A DNA stretch of 64,000 bases from Muribaculaceae bacterium Isolate-002 (NCI) (GTDB lineage Bacteria; Bacteroidota; Bacteroidia; Bacteroidales; Muribaculaceae): assembly GCA_004102805.1 (NCBI GenBank), contig SCEG01000009.1:1-64000 (forward strand). Reading direction: 5' to 3'. The position numbers were made by a program, and so were the translations under genes. Under the pieces are notes generated by a model. That model saw only the letters and a program-made list of their open reading frames with translations, was not told the origin of the DNA and ran no database searches. Every line of letters starts with the position of its first letter. Position 1 is the stretch's first letter. This document shows, one piece after another, positions 1 through 7,725 of the stretch.

Positions 1-223
1 GTTTGCGAACCTCTGCTGTCATAGATGTCTCTATCTCACGCAACGAGTCGAAACGCTGGATTACCGCATAAAGCATCGTAAGCAGATGGGTATAGCCGTC
101 AAAGCTCTTTACATACTTCTCTCCGCCGTGTTTTCGGCTGAATTCAACAATTTTTTCACGATTGAGTGATTTTATCAGCTGTCCATATATCGGCTGTCCG
201 AAGAAATTACTACTTTTACTCAT
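1..223 (-). CDS. IS4-family transposase, N-terminal part (DUF4372), cut by window edge
   Basis: The minus strand starts at the ATG at 223-221 and runs off the left edge, giving about 74 residues. The sequence (MSKSSNFFGQPIYGQL..., then KYVKSFDGYTHLLTMLYAVIQ) has the look of the DUF4372 domain that precedes the DDE domain of Bacteroidetes IS4-family transposases. The catalytic DDE part is outside the window, so it cannot be judged whether the element is intact. The bases upstream of the start (to about 340) probably contain one IS end, but no matching partner is visible. The family call rests on the motif pattern only. Confidence 0.8.
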   Translation of the reverse strand, partial: MSKSSNFFGQPIYGQLIKSLNREKIVEFSRKHGGEKYVKSFDGYTHLLTMLYAVIQRFDSLREIETSMTAEVRK

Positions 224-262
224 GGTTATCCATGGATTGTTTGGCGACACCAAAATAACCAT

Positions 263-297
263 TTAGGGCTGACTCCTGCAATAGGTATCAGCCCTAA
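263..297. repeat. 10-bp inverted repeat upstream of the IS4-type transposase
   Basis: TTAGGGCTGA at 263-272 is exactly complementary to TCAGCCCTAA at 288-297, with a 15-nt loop. It lies just upstream of the transposase start, so it would fold in the 5' leader or shield the gene from outside transcription. It has no long U tract on either strand. The role is inferred. Confidence 0.5.
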
Positions 298-344
298 TTT
301 TTCAATCGTTCAAAAAAAAGTTTAGCGGACAGTAATAATAAATT

Positions 345-494
345 ATGAGAGATTCGGAACAAATGTATCCGGTCGTTTTTACAGCAGCTATCATTCAGAG
401 GAATTTACGGTTGAGTGAGGCATATAACACCAATGTCCGTTTTTTCAATGATTCGGTAAAATTTGAGGTTGTTCATCCTAGGCTAAGCCGCTAA
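345..494 (+). CDS. Small ORF (49 aa), unrecognised
   Basis: An ATG at 345 opens a 49-codon frame (MRDSEQMYPVVF...VHPRLSR) ending in TAA. I recognise no family. It lies between the IS4-type transposase and a leftward small ORF whose stop overlaps its 3' end. It could be a gene fragment left by IS activity rather than a working gene. No signal peptide or membrane segment is evident. Confidence 0.2.
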   Translation: MRDSEQMYPVVFTAAIIQRNLRLSEAYNTNVRFFNDSVKFEVVHPRLSR

Positions 495-680
495 CTGAGC
501 CAACCGATGATTTATTTTCTGAATTATTTTTAGATGCGGAGATTTTCCGTAGGTCGAAATAATTGTTGAGGCGAGATAAGATTCAAACATAGGCCGTTTG
601 AACTGTGCTAACGAAAGATCCGGATAATCTTTCCTTATGACCTCCTTGCAGACATTGAGTGCAGTGCACGGCTTTTTCAT
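483..680 (-). CDS. Small hypothetical protein (65 aa)
   Basis: The 65-residue product begins MKKPCTALNVCKEVIRKDYPDLSL and is basic, soluble and without a recognisable domain. The start ATG at 680-678 follows a stable hairpin at 710-736. The first bases of this ORF recur as an inverted 21-bp copy at 2795-2815, on the other side of the IS cluster. That suggests the locus was rearranged by mobile elements and that this may be a broken or duplicated gene. The function is unknown. Composition is compatible with coding, but there is no further support. Confidence 0.4.
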   Translation of the reverse strand: MKKPCTALNVCKEVIRKDYPDLSLAQFKRPMFESYLASTIISTYGKSPHLKIIQKINHRLAQLAA

Positions 681-686
681 TTAAGA
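666..686 (-). repeat. 21-bp inverted repeat, left copy
   Basis: The 21 bases covering the start of the 65-aa ORF (minus strand, beginning TCTTAAATGAAAAAG) occur again in opposite orientation at 2795-2815. At the right copy the sequence begins exactly at the MITE edge and its TTA target duplication, so this left copy resembles an unoccupied version of that insertion site. Confidence 0.7.
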
Positions 687-709
687 TAAAATAAAGCGTA
701 TACCTGCCC

Positions 710-736
710 TTACCCGCTTCGGGCTGAAGCGGGTAA
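710..736. terminator. Hairpin, 11-bp stem
   Basis: TTACCCGCTTC (710-720) pairs with GAAGCGGGTAA (726-736) over a 5-nt loop. It lies between the remnant ISAs1 transposase and the 65-aa ORF, both leftward, so it could end IS transcription. A clear U run is missing, so an operator or simple palindrome is also possible. Confidence 0.45.
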
Positions 737-868
737 TCTGTTATATCTGTATTTCAGTTGTTTATCTCCTCGTTAAAATCTTATTTTTTTCATTTTTGGC
801 TTAAAAATCGCATTAGTCGGGTAAAGCTCATCGAGATATGTCTGATCAGTTCGGCCATGCCTTTATTC

Positions 869-1764
869 TTATCCGATTGTTTTTTTGCGAAGTCCTTTCC
901 ATATTGAGAACACCGAGTAAACGATTCTCTGTATGGTGTCGAGGTTTCGGGCAGCTCTCGTCGACTTGCGTTTTATATTGTCCTGCTGAAGATTGTGGTC
1001 CAGTCCCCAATGCATGCTTTCTATCGACCAGTGGTTGCGTACGATGGTTCCGGGCTGCGGAGTATCCGTGGGCATACTGCTGACGTACAGGCGTTTTTCT
1101 GAGGTATGAACCCCTGTTGATTTTTTGACAGTGGATGACTCATACTCTATGATGGTCATGTTTCCGCCCCATTTCTCCTTGTCTGCGATAATGTCCGGTC
1201 CGTCATATACGCGGTAGGTTCTCGTCTCTATCCTGCCGTGGGCCAGTTCGGGACCTTCGGTGTAAGAATATACCGGTGTGTGTTCCACCAGCCTGTCCTC
1301 AATGCCGTATCGCAATGACGGCCGGTTGGCTTTAAGTTCTATCAGAAAGTCTCCGCCTTTCTTTCTGATTTTCTCGACAATGTCCTTCTGCATAGACATG
1401 GCGTCGGCCGTGACAATCTTTCCTGAGATATCTATTTTATCAAGAAGTATCGGTACGGCCTTTATCTCGTTGCTCTTTTCCTTACAGGCTTCGGTGGCTA
1501 TTGTTATGCCGGTGTTGAATGAATAGGCCGAGACGATATCCGGGCTACGTCCGTTTTCCTGAAGGGTGCCGCGCTCGGCCTTGCCGTCCACACAGACCAT
1601 CTCTCTGTCACGACATGCCTTGAACAGTTCGTTATGGAAGTTTTCGGCAAATGCCTGCATACTGTCCGCCATGGCCAGGTCATCGATGCCGTTCTCTACC
1701 CGGCAAAGGGTTGCCTCCGAGGGAATCCCATTCTTCAGCATCCCCATTTTACGGAGTTTATTAA
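869..1764 (-). pseudogene. ISAs1-family transposase, 5'-truncated by IS5 insertion
   Basis: The frame from about 1764 down to 869 encodes the catalytic core and C terminus of an ISAs1 (H-repeat type) transposase. VCVDGKAERGT carries the first Asp, VTADAMSMQKDIV the second, and RNHWSIESMHWGLD the Glu. About 290 residues remain, against roughly 370 in intact members. Reading upstream, the frame continues (KLRKMGMLKNGIPSEATLCRV) until it meets the left inverted repeat of the IS5-type element at 1765. The missing N-terminal part is not found beyond the right end of that element, so it was deleted. The ATG at 1747 is internal to the original gene. The product is probably inactive. Confidence 0.85.
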
Positions 1765-2547
1765 GAAGTTGTCTAAATTTTTATTGATTAGGATTTTTAT
1801 GGCGGCGAAATCAATCATTTCTTCCGCTGATTCATTCAGTATCTCATAGTTCCGGGAGAGTCTGCGGCAAGAGTCAAGCCATGCGAAAGTCCTCTCAACC
1901 ACCCATCTGAGCGGCTTTGGCAGGAATCCCTTAACTCCATTGGGGGTATTGGATACCTCAAGCTCGATGCCGAAGTCTTTTTCAATGTCTTTGTCCACGT
2001 CTCCCCGATACCCTCGGTCGGACAATACCTTGCGCAGGTCTTCCCATACATCATCCGCCAGTCCGCATAGCTCATGAGCCATTTTTGAATCGTGAATACC
2101 GGCGTTACAGACTTTCCTCGCAAGGATGAAGCCATTGCGGTCGGTGATGATATTCCTTTTGACACCCTTGACTTTTTTGTTGCCGTCATATCCGTTATCT
2201 CCCTGTCTGCTACCCCATTTGACACTTTGGGCATCCATCGCGCCAACACTCGGACTTGATGCCTGGCCGCGTTTGCGACGTATCTTTCTGACGAGTTTCT
2301 CAAGGAAATGCTCGACACGACCCTCTTGTCTCCATTCATGGTAGTAATAATAGACACTTTTCCACGCGGGATAGTCGTGAGGCAACCTTCGCCATTGACA
2401 ACCGCTGACCAATAGGTAGAGGATAGCTTCAAAAACTGATTGTAGTGAATATTTTCTCTTGCGTCTATCATTTTCAAGGAATTCTTTGTTTATATAAGAC
2501 CACTGACCCTCGGTCAGATGTGTCTGATAGAGATTGATTTCGTGCAT
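1735..2547 (-). CDS. IS5-family transposase
   Basis: This 270-residue single-frame transposase of the IS5 group (IS1031/IS427-like layout) would excise and insert its element by a DDE reaction. An N-terminal helical DNA-binding part (residues 1-85, with the GCQWRRLPHDYP signature) is followed by the catalytic triad regions: AMDAQSVKWG (Asp), LSDRGYRGD (Asp) and VERTFAWLDSCRRLSRNYE (Glu). The frame runs about 30 bases past the left inverted repeat into the ISAs1 remnant before reaching a stop, so the last 10 or so residues (...NSVKWGC) are foreign. All catalytic residues are present, so the enzyme may be active. The start is the ATG at 2547. Confidence 0.92.
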   Translation of the reverse strand: MHEINLYQTHLTEGQWSYINKEFLENDRRKRKYSLQSVFEAILYLLVSGCQWRRLPHDYPAWKSVYYYYHEWRQEGRVEHFLEKLVRKIRRKRGQASSPSVGAMDAQSVKWGSRQGDNGYDGNKKVKGVKRNIITDRNGFILARKVCNAGIHDSKMAHELCGLADDVWEDLRKVLSDRGYRGDVDKDIEKDFGIELEVSNTPNGVKGFLPKPLRWVVERTFAWLDSCRRLSRNYEILNESAEEMIDFAAIKILINKNLDNFLINSVKWGC

Positions 2548-2633
2548 AATATTAGCCTTTTCTCCTTCAACACTCTGATTGAGGGTTTGTTATGCCTAAT
2601 AACATTATTTCGCACTATTTTTTAGACAATCTC
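1765..2633 (-). mobile_element. IS5-family insertion sequence (about 869 bp)
   Basis: The element is bounded by imperfect inverted repeats: GAAGTTGTCTAAATTTT at 1765 and, read inward from 2633, GAGATTGTCTAAAAAAT. It carries one leftward DDE transposase. The flanking triplets are TAA on the left and TTA on the right, so they do not form a direct duplication. Together with the missing ISAs1 5' part this points to a deletion or rearrangement after insertion. Its right edge abuts the TTA target duplication of the MITE that begins at 2637. Confidence 0.75.
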
Positions 2634-2636
2634 TTA

Positions 2637-2796
2637 GAAACTGTTTAAATTTATATGATACAGATTTTGAGAAGGATTGTCGGATTGATTTTTGTTTGTG
2701 ATGAGAGAGCGTAGCCGTAGCTACGTGACCGAAGAATAGACAAAAAGACACCGACAAGATTCCAAAAGCAAAGTGATATGAATTTTAAACAGTTTC
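2637..2796. mobile_element. 160-bp MITE with TTA target duplication (copy 1)
   Basis: The element has perfect 13-bp terminal inverted repeats, GAAACTGTTTAAA at 2637-2649 and TTTAAACAGTTTC at 2784-2796. The inverted match extends imperfectly to about 22 bp. It is flanked by TTA at 2634-2636 and 2797-2799. It has no ORF. The centre holds a palindrome, CGTAGC-CGTA-GCTACG, followed by TGACCGAAGAAT. The copy at 12956-13149 shares the organisation and the central motif. A three-base TNA duplication fits mobilisation by an IS5-type transposase. It lies upstream of the murB promoter. Confidence 0.75.
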
Positions 2797-2815
2797 TTAA
2801 ATGAAAAAGCCGTGC
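2795..2815 (+). repeat. 21-bp inverted repeat, right copy
   Basis: The sequence is identical to the minus strand of 666-686. Its first five bases are the end of the MITE plus the TTA target duplication. The rest (AATGAAAAAGCCGTGC) opens a short frame, MKKPCSTHYF, that resembles only the start of the 65-aa ORF. It is probably a fragment of the same ancestral gene, now on the other side of the IS cluster. Confidence 0.65.
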
Positions 2816-2842
2816 TCAACACATTACTTTATTCCCCATTTA

Positions 2843-2875
2843 TTGCCATAGTCTCGCGAATTCTCACTATATTTG
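2843..2875 (+). promoter_or_regulatory. Predicted murB promoter
   Basis: TTG at 2843-2845 and TATATTTG at 2868-2875 are separated by 22 bp, close to the Bacteroidetes consensus (TTG, 19-21 bp, TAnnTTTG). They precede the murB start at 2926 by about 50 bases. Confidence 0.6.
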
Positions 2876-2925
2876 TAAAAATAACAATTGTTCTGAATAA
2901 TTTCAAACAGCTACTTAAGCACAAC

Positions 2926-3942
2926 ATGAGCGAGATACTTCATAACTGCAATGTCCGTGACATCACCACATTTCATATATCGGCCAAAGCCGCCTGCGTA
3001 GCCTGCTACGACAGCATCGACGAATTGGAGCAGCTGCTCGCCGACACCACACTGCCACGCCCCGTAAAACACCTCGGACAAGGCAGCAACATGCTCTTCA
3101 CACGCGATTTCCCAGGCACAATACTGATATCTCGCATCAACGAGCGCGACATCGACCACGTCACTGACGACAGCGTCATCGTAGCCGCCTCGGCAGGCAT
3201 CGTAATGGACCACCTTTGCCGCGACCTGGCCGCACTCGGCATCTGGGGACTCGAAAACCTCTCTGGCATACCAGGCACAGTCGGCGCATCAGCTGTGCAA
3301 AACGTCGGCGCATACGGAGTCGAAGCAGGCGAACACATAGCACGCGTCGACGCCATCGACACCGTCACCGGCAAGCATTGTCAATTCGACCACGACATGA
3401 TGCAGTTCGGCTACCGACACTCCATCTTCAAGACTCCGCAGGCACGCGATCGCTACATCATCACCAAAGTATACTTCCGACTCACCACACGTCCGACGCC
3501 GCGCCTCGACTACGCCAACCTGCAGACAATAGTCGGCGACAACCCCACAGCCACCGACATGCGCCGCGCCGTAATCACCATACGCGACACCAAACTCCCC
3601 GACCCCGCCACAACAGGCAGCGCCGGAAGTTTCTTCAAAAACCCCGTCATCACATGTGAGCATTTCCAAAAGATTGAAGCCATCTGTCCCGACTCCAAAG
3701 TGCCTCACTTCATCGTCGGCGACAACGCCGTCAAAGTGCCCGCAGCATGGCTCATCGACAAAGCCGGATGCAAGACCATGACACAGGGCGGAGCCTCGCT
3801 ATGGCCCACGCAACCCCTCGTGATAGTCAACACCGACGGCACAGCCACCGCCGACGACATACTCACCCTCGAGCACCGCATAATCGACGCCGTAAACTCC
3901 CGCTTCGCCATCACCCTCACTCCCGAAGTCGAGCACCTCTGA
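2926..3942 (+). CDS. murB: UDP-N-acetylmuramate dehydrogenase
   Basis: MurB reduces UDP-GlcNAc-enolpyruvate to UDP-MurNAc with NADPH and FAD, in the cytoplasmic phase of peptidoglycan synthesis. The 338-residue protein has the FAD-binding GQGSNMLF and GIPGTVGASAVQNVGAYGVE region and the catalytic GSAGSFFKNP segment. It is of the longer, E. coli-like type I form. The ATG at 2926 (MSEILHN) is chosen because the 38 codons upstream in frame (MLNTLLYSPF...) overlap the promoter and have no MurB likeness. It is transcribed away from the IS cluster, and the gene itself looks undamaged. Confidence 0.95.
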   Translation: MSEILHNCNVRDITTFHISAKAACVACYDSIDELEQLLADTTLPRPVKHLGQGSNMLFTRDFPGTILISRINERDIDHVTDDSVIVAASAGIVMDHLCRDLAALGIWGLENLSGIPGTVGASAVQNVGAYGVEAGEHIARVDAIDTVTGKHCQFDHDMMQFGYRHSIFKTPQARDRYIITKVYFRLTTRPTPRLDYANLQTIVGDNPTATDMRRAVITIRDTKLPDPATTGSAGSFFKNPVITCEHFQKIEAICPDSKVPHFIVGDNAVKVPAAWLIDKAGCKTMTQGGASLWPTQPLVIVNTDGTATADDILTLEHRIIDAVNSRFAITLTPEVEHL

Positions 3943-4158
3943 CATTTCCGTAATATCCCGCTTCCCGCCCTCGCCCTGACGCAGGTCTGCATACGCATGG
4001 TAATAAAAAATAAGATGTAAATCATACATTTGTATAGCCTACTGGCATTACCCTGTAAAAACAGTGACACATGCCCTGTGTGTCTGCACAATGCTAAGAT
4101 TGACTCCTTAGCGAGTTCGCATACTCTCAGACCGCCGCCCTCGGCTACACCGGAAATA

Positions 4159-4617
4159 TCATTCCATCAGGTCATACAACCAGTTGGCCGACTGTATCTC
4201 ACAATCCGTCTCACGCAACAGCCGCGAGCAATCGTCGGCCTGACGTCGCACATCCTTCACATCGACAGTATTTACATATCGTATCTCCTGACGCGTATAC
4301 CGGTCAGCACGCTCCGACAGATACGACAGCAGCCCCTGCAACTGTTGCACCTTCATCTTCAACACGTCACGCACCGCAATCTTGTCAGCAATCGTTGCCC
4401 CGTCAGAAAGCACCACACTCTGGTTCGTGCGGTTGATGCGCCTGATAAGCCGTTCAAGCTCATCGACACACCTGTCAAACTCTCCAAACAACTCCGCCGG
4501 CTGCTCGGCAGGCTCGTCACCCTCTTGCACGCGGCATGCAGCCCTAAGCCGCCCGTCCATCTGCGCGATCCGCTTCTGCAGATCCGCCCTCTGCGCCAAA
4601 GCCTCAGCAATCTTCAT
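4159..4617 (-). CDS. DIP1984-family protein
   Basis: The 152-residue, mostly helical cytoplasmic protein (MKIAEALAQRADLQKRIAQMDGRL...) matches the DIP1984 family pattern, sometimes labelled septicolysin-like. Features are the opening ALAxRADLQKRI helix, a central LIRRINRTNQ and LxDGATIADKIAVRD segment, and a C-terminal RYTRQEIRYVNTVDVKDVRRQADD region. Its biochemical role is not established. It is convergent with murB and stands alone. Possible minus-strand TAnnTTTG-like boxes are seen at 4672-4679 and 4691-4698. The family call is fairly sure; no function is proposed. Confidence 0.85.
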   Translation of the reverse strand: MKIAEALAQRADLQKRIAQMDGRLRAACRVQEGDEPAEQPAELFGEFDRCVDELERLIRRINRTNQSVVLSDGATIADKIAVRDVLKMKVQQLQGLLSYLSERADRYTRQEIRYVNTVDVKDVRRQADDCSRLLRETDCEIQSANWLYDLME

Positions 4618-4746
4618 GTCACAATCTTTTTAATAGGTTTTCAATATTAACACCCGCCAATGACAACAGTTCAAAACTAACAGGCCGCGTCAAAATTAAA
4701 ATTTTTGGCACGTCACGTTCCGTCATCGTCAATTCGATGTCTTGCT

Positions 4747-5367
4747 TCACTTTGCCGTATACGATCTCGGAAGGATAGTTGAAGCCCAGTCGGGAAGCTC
4801 CTCAACATAGCGTTTGGCAAGTTCGCCGTCGCTCAGTCGGAACAAAAGACGCGCTTCCGCATCCTCGATTGAGTTATCATAGACATAGAGTCGGTCAACT
4901 ATCCCGGAGAGGATTTTGCAATTTGCAATGGACTTGTCGTATCTAGATATGATTTTAGGGATAGGCACATCATGTCCTCCATCCAACACTCGTTGAGCCA
5001 CACGCTTCGCATTGATTGTCGGAGATTCAGTAGATACGAAGAAAAGGCGGATGAAGAATCCTGCTTGCTTCGCTTTAAGAATGTAATCGACTTTATCTGT
5101 AGCCGACATCACAGTCTCAAAGATATGGCTCTTACGTTCTGCAAGACATCTTTCCCTCCATTCATTGCAATAGTTGGCAGCCTTGAGGACAGAATCTTGG
5201 TTATTCCAGTCGCCGAACAGATCGCGAGCTACATTATCGGGATTGATATACTCCGAATCCTCAAGCCACTCATGATGTAGTATCTTTGAGGTCACGGAAG
5301 TTTTGCCCGACCCATTTGGTCCGGCAATCACAATCAGAACAGGGCGATGTAGATTACTTGCTGCCAT
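4747..5367 (-). CDS. Zeta-toxin family kinase
   Basis: The 206-residue P-loop protein has a Walker A motif at residues 15-24 (AGPNGSGKTS), the zeta-family EYINPDNVARDLF segment with the presumed catalytic Asp, and FETVMSATDKVDYI. Zeta toxins phosphorylate UDP-N-acetyl amino sugars and so block cell-wall synthesis. Whether this chromosomal homologue is toxic or has another substrate cannot be told. Its start at 5367 overlaps the preceding 71-aa ORF by 14 nt, the usual layout of a small protein plus zeta-like kinase in Bacteroidales. Transcription probably begins at the box at 5675-5682. The protein ends ...LPRSYTAK. Confidence 0.85.
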   Translation of the reverse strand: MAASNLHRPVLIVIAGPNGSGKTSVTSKILHHEWLEDSEYINPDNVARDLFGDWNNQDSVLKAANYCNEWRERCLAERKSHIFETVMSATDKVDYILKAKQAGFFIRLFFVSTESPTINAKRVAQRVLDGGHDVPIPKIISRYDKSIANCKILSGIVDRLYVYDNSIEDAEARLLFRLSDGELAKRYVEELPDWASTILPRSYTAK

Positions 5368-5569
5368 TCTTTATTTTGTTTATGGCTTCGCCCCATTTTT
5401 CTTGTGCGGCCTGTGCTGCAGCCTCAATCCCGGCAGCCACACGCTCGGCCGCCCGGCGGGTGCTTTCGCGGGCATCCTCGGCAACCTCACGCATAATCTG
5501 AGCCATGCGCTCGTCGCCCGGTTCCTCCATCGACGTAAGTCGATAACTGTTCATCTGCTCTTCCGACAT
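5354..5569 (-). CDS. Small helical protein, candidate antitoxin of the zeta kinase
   Basis: This is a 71-residue, charged and probably fully helical protein (MSEEQMNSYRLTSMEEPGDERMAQI...) with an Ala/Glu/Arg-rich second half, without membrane segments. The ATG at 5569 is preferred to upstream starts, which lie in the structured leader. Its 3' end overlaps the zeta kinase start by 14 nt, which implies translational coupling and suggests it is the cognate antitoxin. It does not resemble the three-helix epsilon protein of streptococcal plasmids in sequence. The partner role is inferred from position. Confidence 0.7.
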   Translation of the reverse strand: MSEEQMNSYRLTSMEEPGDERMAQIMREVAEDARESTRRAAERVAAGIEAAAQAAQEKWGEAINKIKNGSK

Positions 5570-5597
5570 AGTATAATCTTTTCTTATTAAACGCCAA

Positions 5598-5669
5598 CCT
5601 TTGGCTCGCAATGGTTCAATAGCGAATGTCGGCCAAAGGCCGGTTCGCGGAGCCAAAGGCAATTGAACC
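5598..5669 (-). promoter_or_regulatory. Structured leader with crossing inverted repeats
   Basis: Two inverted-repeat pairs cross each other. CCTTTGGCTC at 5598-5607 pairs with GAGCCAAAGG at 5650-5659, and GGTTCAAT at 5613-5620 pairs with ATTGAACC at 5662-5669. A small hairpin CGGCC-aaa-GGCCG (5630-5642) lies inside. In the leftward transcript this is an H-type pseudoknot layout or two mutually exclusive stems, between the predicted promoter and the antitoxin start. It may control the toxin operon. Confidence 0.6.
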
Positions 5670-5674
5670 TATCG

Positions 5675-5682
5675 CAAATTTA
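5675..5682 (-). promoter_or_regulatory. Predicted -7 box of the antitoxin/zeta operon
   Basis: The minus strand reads TAAATTTG, a perfect Bacteroidetes -7 box. Transcription would start about 5-8 nt further left, so the crossing repeats at 5598-5669 would form nearly the entire 5' leader. No TTG is found at 19-21 bp; the nearest is about 26 bp upstream. Confidence 0.5.
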
Positions 5683-5739
5683 CGAAAAAAGTCTGATAAT
5701 TAACTCTTCAAAATTATTTTATCAAACAATGAATATAAC

Positions 5740-5776
5740 AAAGTGGGACGTAACTCATTGAGTCGCGTCCCACTTT
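5740..5776 (-). terminator. dnaK terminator
   Basis: AAAGTGGGACG (5740-5750) and CGTCCCACTTT (5766-5776) form an 11-bp stem with a 15-nt loop about 20 bases beyond the dnaK stop. It separates dnaK from the leftward zeta operon. Confidence 0.75.
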
Positions 5777-5796
5777 ATTATCTTTGATTAAGTGAC

Positions 5797-7725
5797 TTAC
5801 TTCACTTCCTCAAAGTCAACGTCGGTCACGTGGTCGTCACCACCGCCGTTGCTGCCTGCTCCGGGGTTGGCACCTGCATTGGGATCGAAACCTGCACCGG
5901 GGTTAGCGCCGCCCTGTGCCTGAGCCTGGGCGTTGAGGATATCCTGCTGTGCGGCCTGGAACTGAGCCTCGATATTCTTTATTGCAGCATCGATACCGTC
6001 GATATCCTGAGCCTTGTGAGCCTCTTTGAGCTGAGCCACGGCTGTTTCGATGGCAGCCTTCTTGTCAGCGGGTATCTTGTCGCCGAGGTCGGCAAGCTGC
6101 TTCTCTGTCTGGAAGATGATAGCGTCAGCCTGATTGAGCTTGTCGATGCGCTCTTTCTCTTTGGCATCGCTTGCGGCATTTGCAGCTGCCTCATCCTTCA
6201 TACGCTTGATTTCAGCGTCGGTCAGACCCGATGATGCCTCGATACGTATGCTCTGCTCCTTGCCTGTAGCCTTATCTTTGGCCGATACGTTGAGAATACC
6301 GTTCTTGTCGATTTCGAAAGTGACTTCAATCTGAGGTATGCCACGGGGAGCGGGCATGATGCCGTCGAGGTGGAATTTACCCAGTGTCTTATCATCCTTC
6401 GCCATGGGGCGTTCACCCTGCAATACGTGGATTTCAACCGAAGGCTGATTGTCGGCGGCCGTAGAGAATGTCTCGCTCTTGCGGGTAGGTATCGTAGTGT
6501 TGGCCTCGATAAGTTTTGTCATCACGCCGCCGAGAGTCTCGATACCGACCGACAGAGGCACAACGTCGAGAAGAAGCACATCCTTCACATCTCCTGAAAT
6601 CACAGCACCCTGGATTGCAGCACCTACTGCCACCACTTCGTCAGGGTTCACACCCTTTGAAGGAGCCTTGCCGAAGAACTTCTCGACAAGTGCCTGAATT
6701 GCGGGGATACGGGTCGAACCGCCCACGAGAATCACCTCGTCGATATCCTTGGCTGTCATGCCGGCATCTTTGAGAGCCTGCTCACAGGGAACGAGCGTAC
6801 GCTCGATGAGCTTGTCGGCGAGCTGCTCGAATTTCGCACGTGTAAGAGTCTTTACAAGGTGCTGGGGTATGCCGTTGACGGGCATGATATACGGAAGGTT
6901 GATTTCAGTCGAAGTAGTCGACGAAAGCTCTATTTTTGCCTTCTCGGCAGCCTCCTTGAGTCGCTGCAGAGCCATCGGATCCTGACGGAGATCCACATTG
7001 TGCTCCTTGATAAACTCGTCGGCAAGCCAGTCGATAATCACGTGGTCGAAGTCATCACCTCCGAGGTGGGTGTCACCGTTGGTCGATTTCACCTCAAACA
7101 CACCGTCGCCAAGCTCCAGAATAGAGATATCGAAAGTACCGCCACCGAGGTCAAACACAGCGATTTTCTGATCCTTGTCGCTCTTGTCAAGACCGTAGGC
7201 CAAAGCGGCTGCGGTAGGCTCGTTGACTATACGCTGCACGTTGAGACCCGCGATTTCACCGGCCTCCTTCGTGGCCTTACGCTGTGCGTCGTTGAAGTAA
7301 GCGGGCACAGTGATTACAGCGTCGGTAACCGACTGACCGAGATAATCCTCGGCAGTCTTTTTCATCTTCTGAAGAATCATGGCCGAAATCTCCTGCGGAG
7401 TGTACTGGCGGCCGTCGATATCGACACGCGGAGTATTGTTGTCGCTGCGCACCACCTTATAAGGCACGCGCTCGATTTCGCTCTGCACCTGGTCGTAAGT
7501 CTCGCCCATGAAACGCTTGATTGAATACACCGTACGCTTGGGGTTGGTGATAGCCTGACGTTTCGCGGGATCGCCTACCTTGCGCTCGCCGCCGTCAACA
7601 AACGCCACCACCGAAGGCGTAGTGTTGCGGCCTTCGCTGTTAGGAATTACGACAGGGTCATTACCTTCCAATACTGATACACATGAGTTGGTTGTTCCTA
7701 AGTCAATACCAATTATCTTTCCCAT
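5797..7725 (-). CDS. dnaK: Molecular chaperone DnaK (Hsp70)
   Basis: The 642-residue Hsp70 binds exposed hydrophobic segments of client proteins in an ATP cycle driven by DnaJ and GrpE. The N-terminal nucleotide-binding domain starts [14 protein letters not shown] and includes [15 protein letters not shown] and [14 protein letters not shown]. The substrate-binding domain follows ([18 protein letters not shown]), and then the helical lid. The C-terminal tail is Gly/Asn/Pro-rich and ends [10 protein letters not shown], close to the canonical EEVK-type ending. It is monocistronic here: dnaJ and grpE are not adjacent. The region upstream (7726-8132) is shared with the rightward mce operon. Confidence 0.98.
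   Translation of the reverse strand: MGKIIGIDLGTTNSCVSVLEGNDPVVIPNSEGRNTTPSVVAFVDGGERKVGDPAKRQAITNPKRTVYSIKRFMGETYDQVQSEIERVPYKVVRSDNNTPRVDIDGRQYTPQEISAMILQKMKKTAEDYLGQSVTDAVITVPAYFNDAQRKATKEAGEIAGLNVQRIVNEPTAAALAYGLDKSDKDQKIAVFDLGGGTFDISILELGDGVFEVKSTNGDTHLGGDDFDHVIIDWLADEFIKEHNVDLRQDPMALQRLKEAAEKAKIELSSTTSTEINLPYIMPVNGIPQHLVKTLTRAKFEQLADKLIERTLVPCEQALKDAGMTAKDIDEVILVGGSTRIPAIQALVEKFFGKAPSKGVNPDEVVAVGAAIQGAVISGDVKDVLLLDVVPLSVGIETLGGVMTKLIEANTTIPTRKSETFSTAADNQPSVEIHVLQGERPMAKDDKTLGKFHLDGIMPAPRGIPQIEVTFEIDKNGILNVSAKDKATGKEQSIRIEASSGLTDAEIKRMKDEAAANAASDAKEKERIDKLNQADAIIFQTEKQLADLGDKIPADKKAAIETAVAQLKEAHKAQDIDGIDAAIKNIEAQFQAAQQDILNAQAQAQGGANPGAGFDPNAGANPGAGSNGGGDDHVTDVDFEEVK

Noticed and set aside
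1836-2477. A 213-codon frame inside the IS5 transposase
   Set aside because: It overlaps the DDE transposase in another frame; no frameshifted product of this kind is known for single-ORF IS5 elements.
3943-4158. Possible small RNA or tRNA in the gap between murB and the DIP1984 gene
   Set aside because: I could not fold a cloverleaf or any convincing structured RNA; only short weak stems (for example 4066-4084) are visible.
4030-4650. A 206-codon plus-strand frame across the DIP1984-family gene
   Set aside because: It runs antisense to the DIP1984-type protein, which has a recognisable pattern; the plus-strand translation is His/Leu/Pro-rich shadow sequence.
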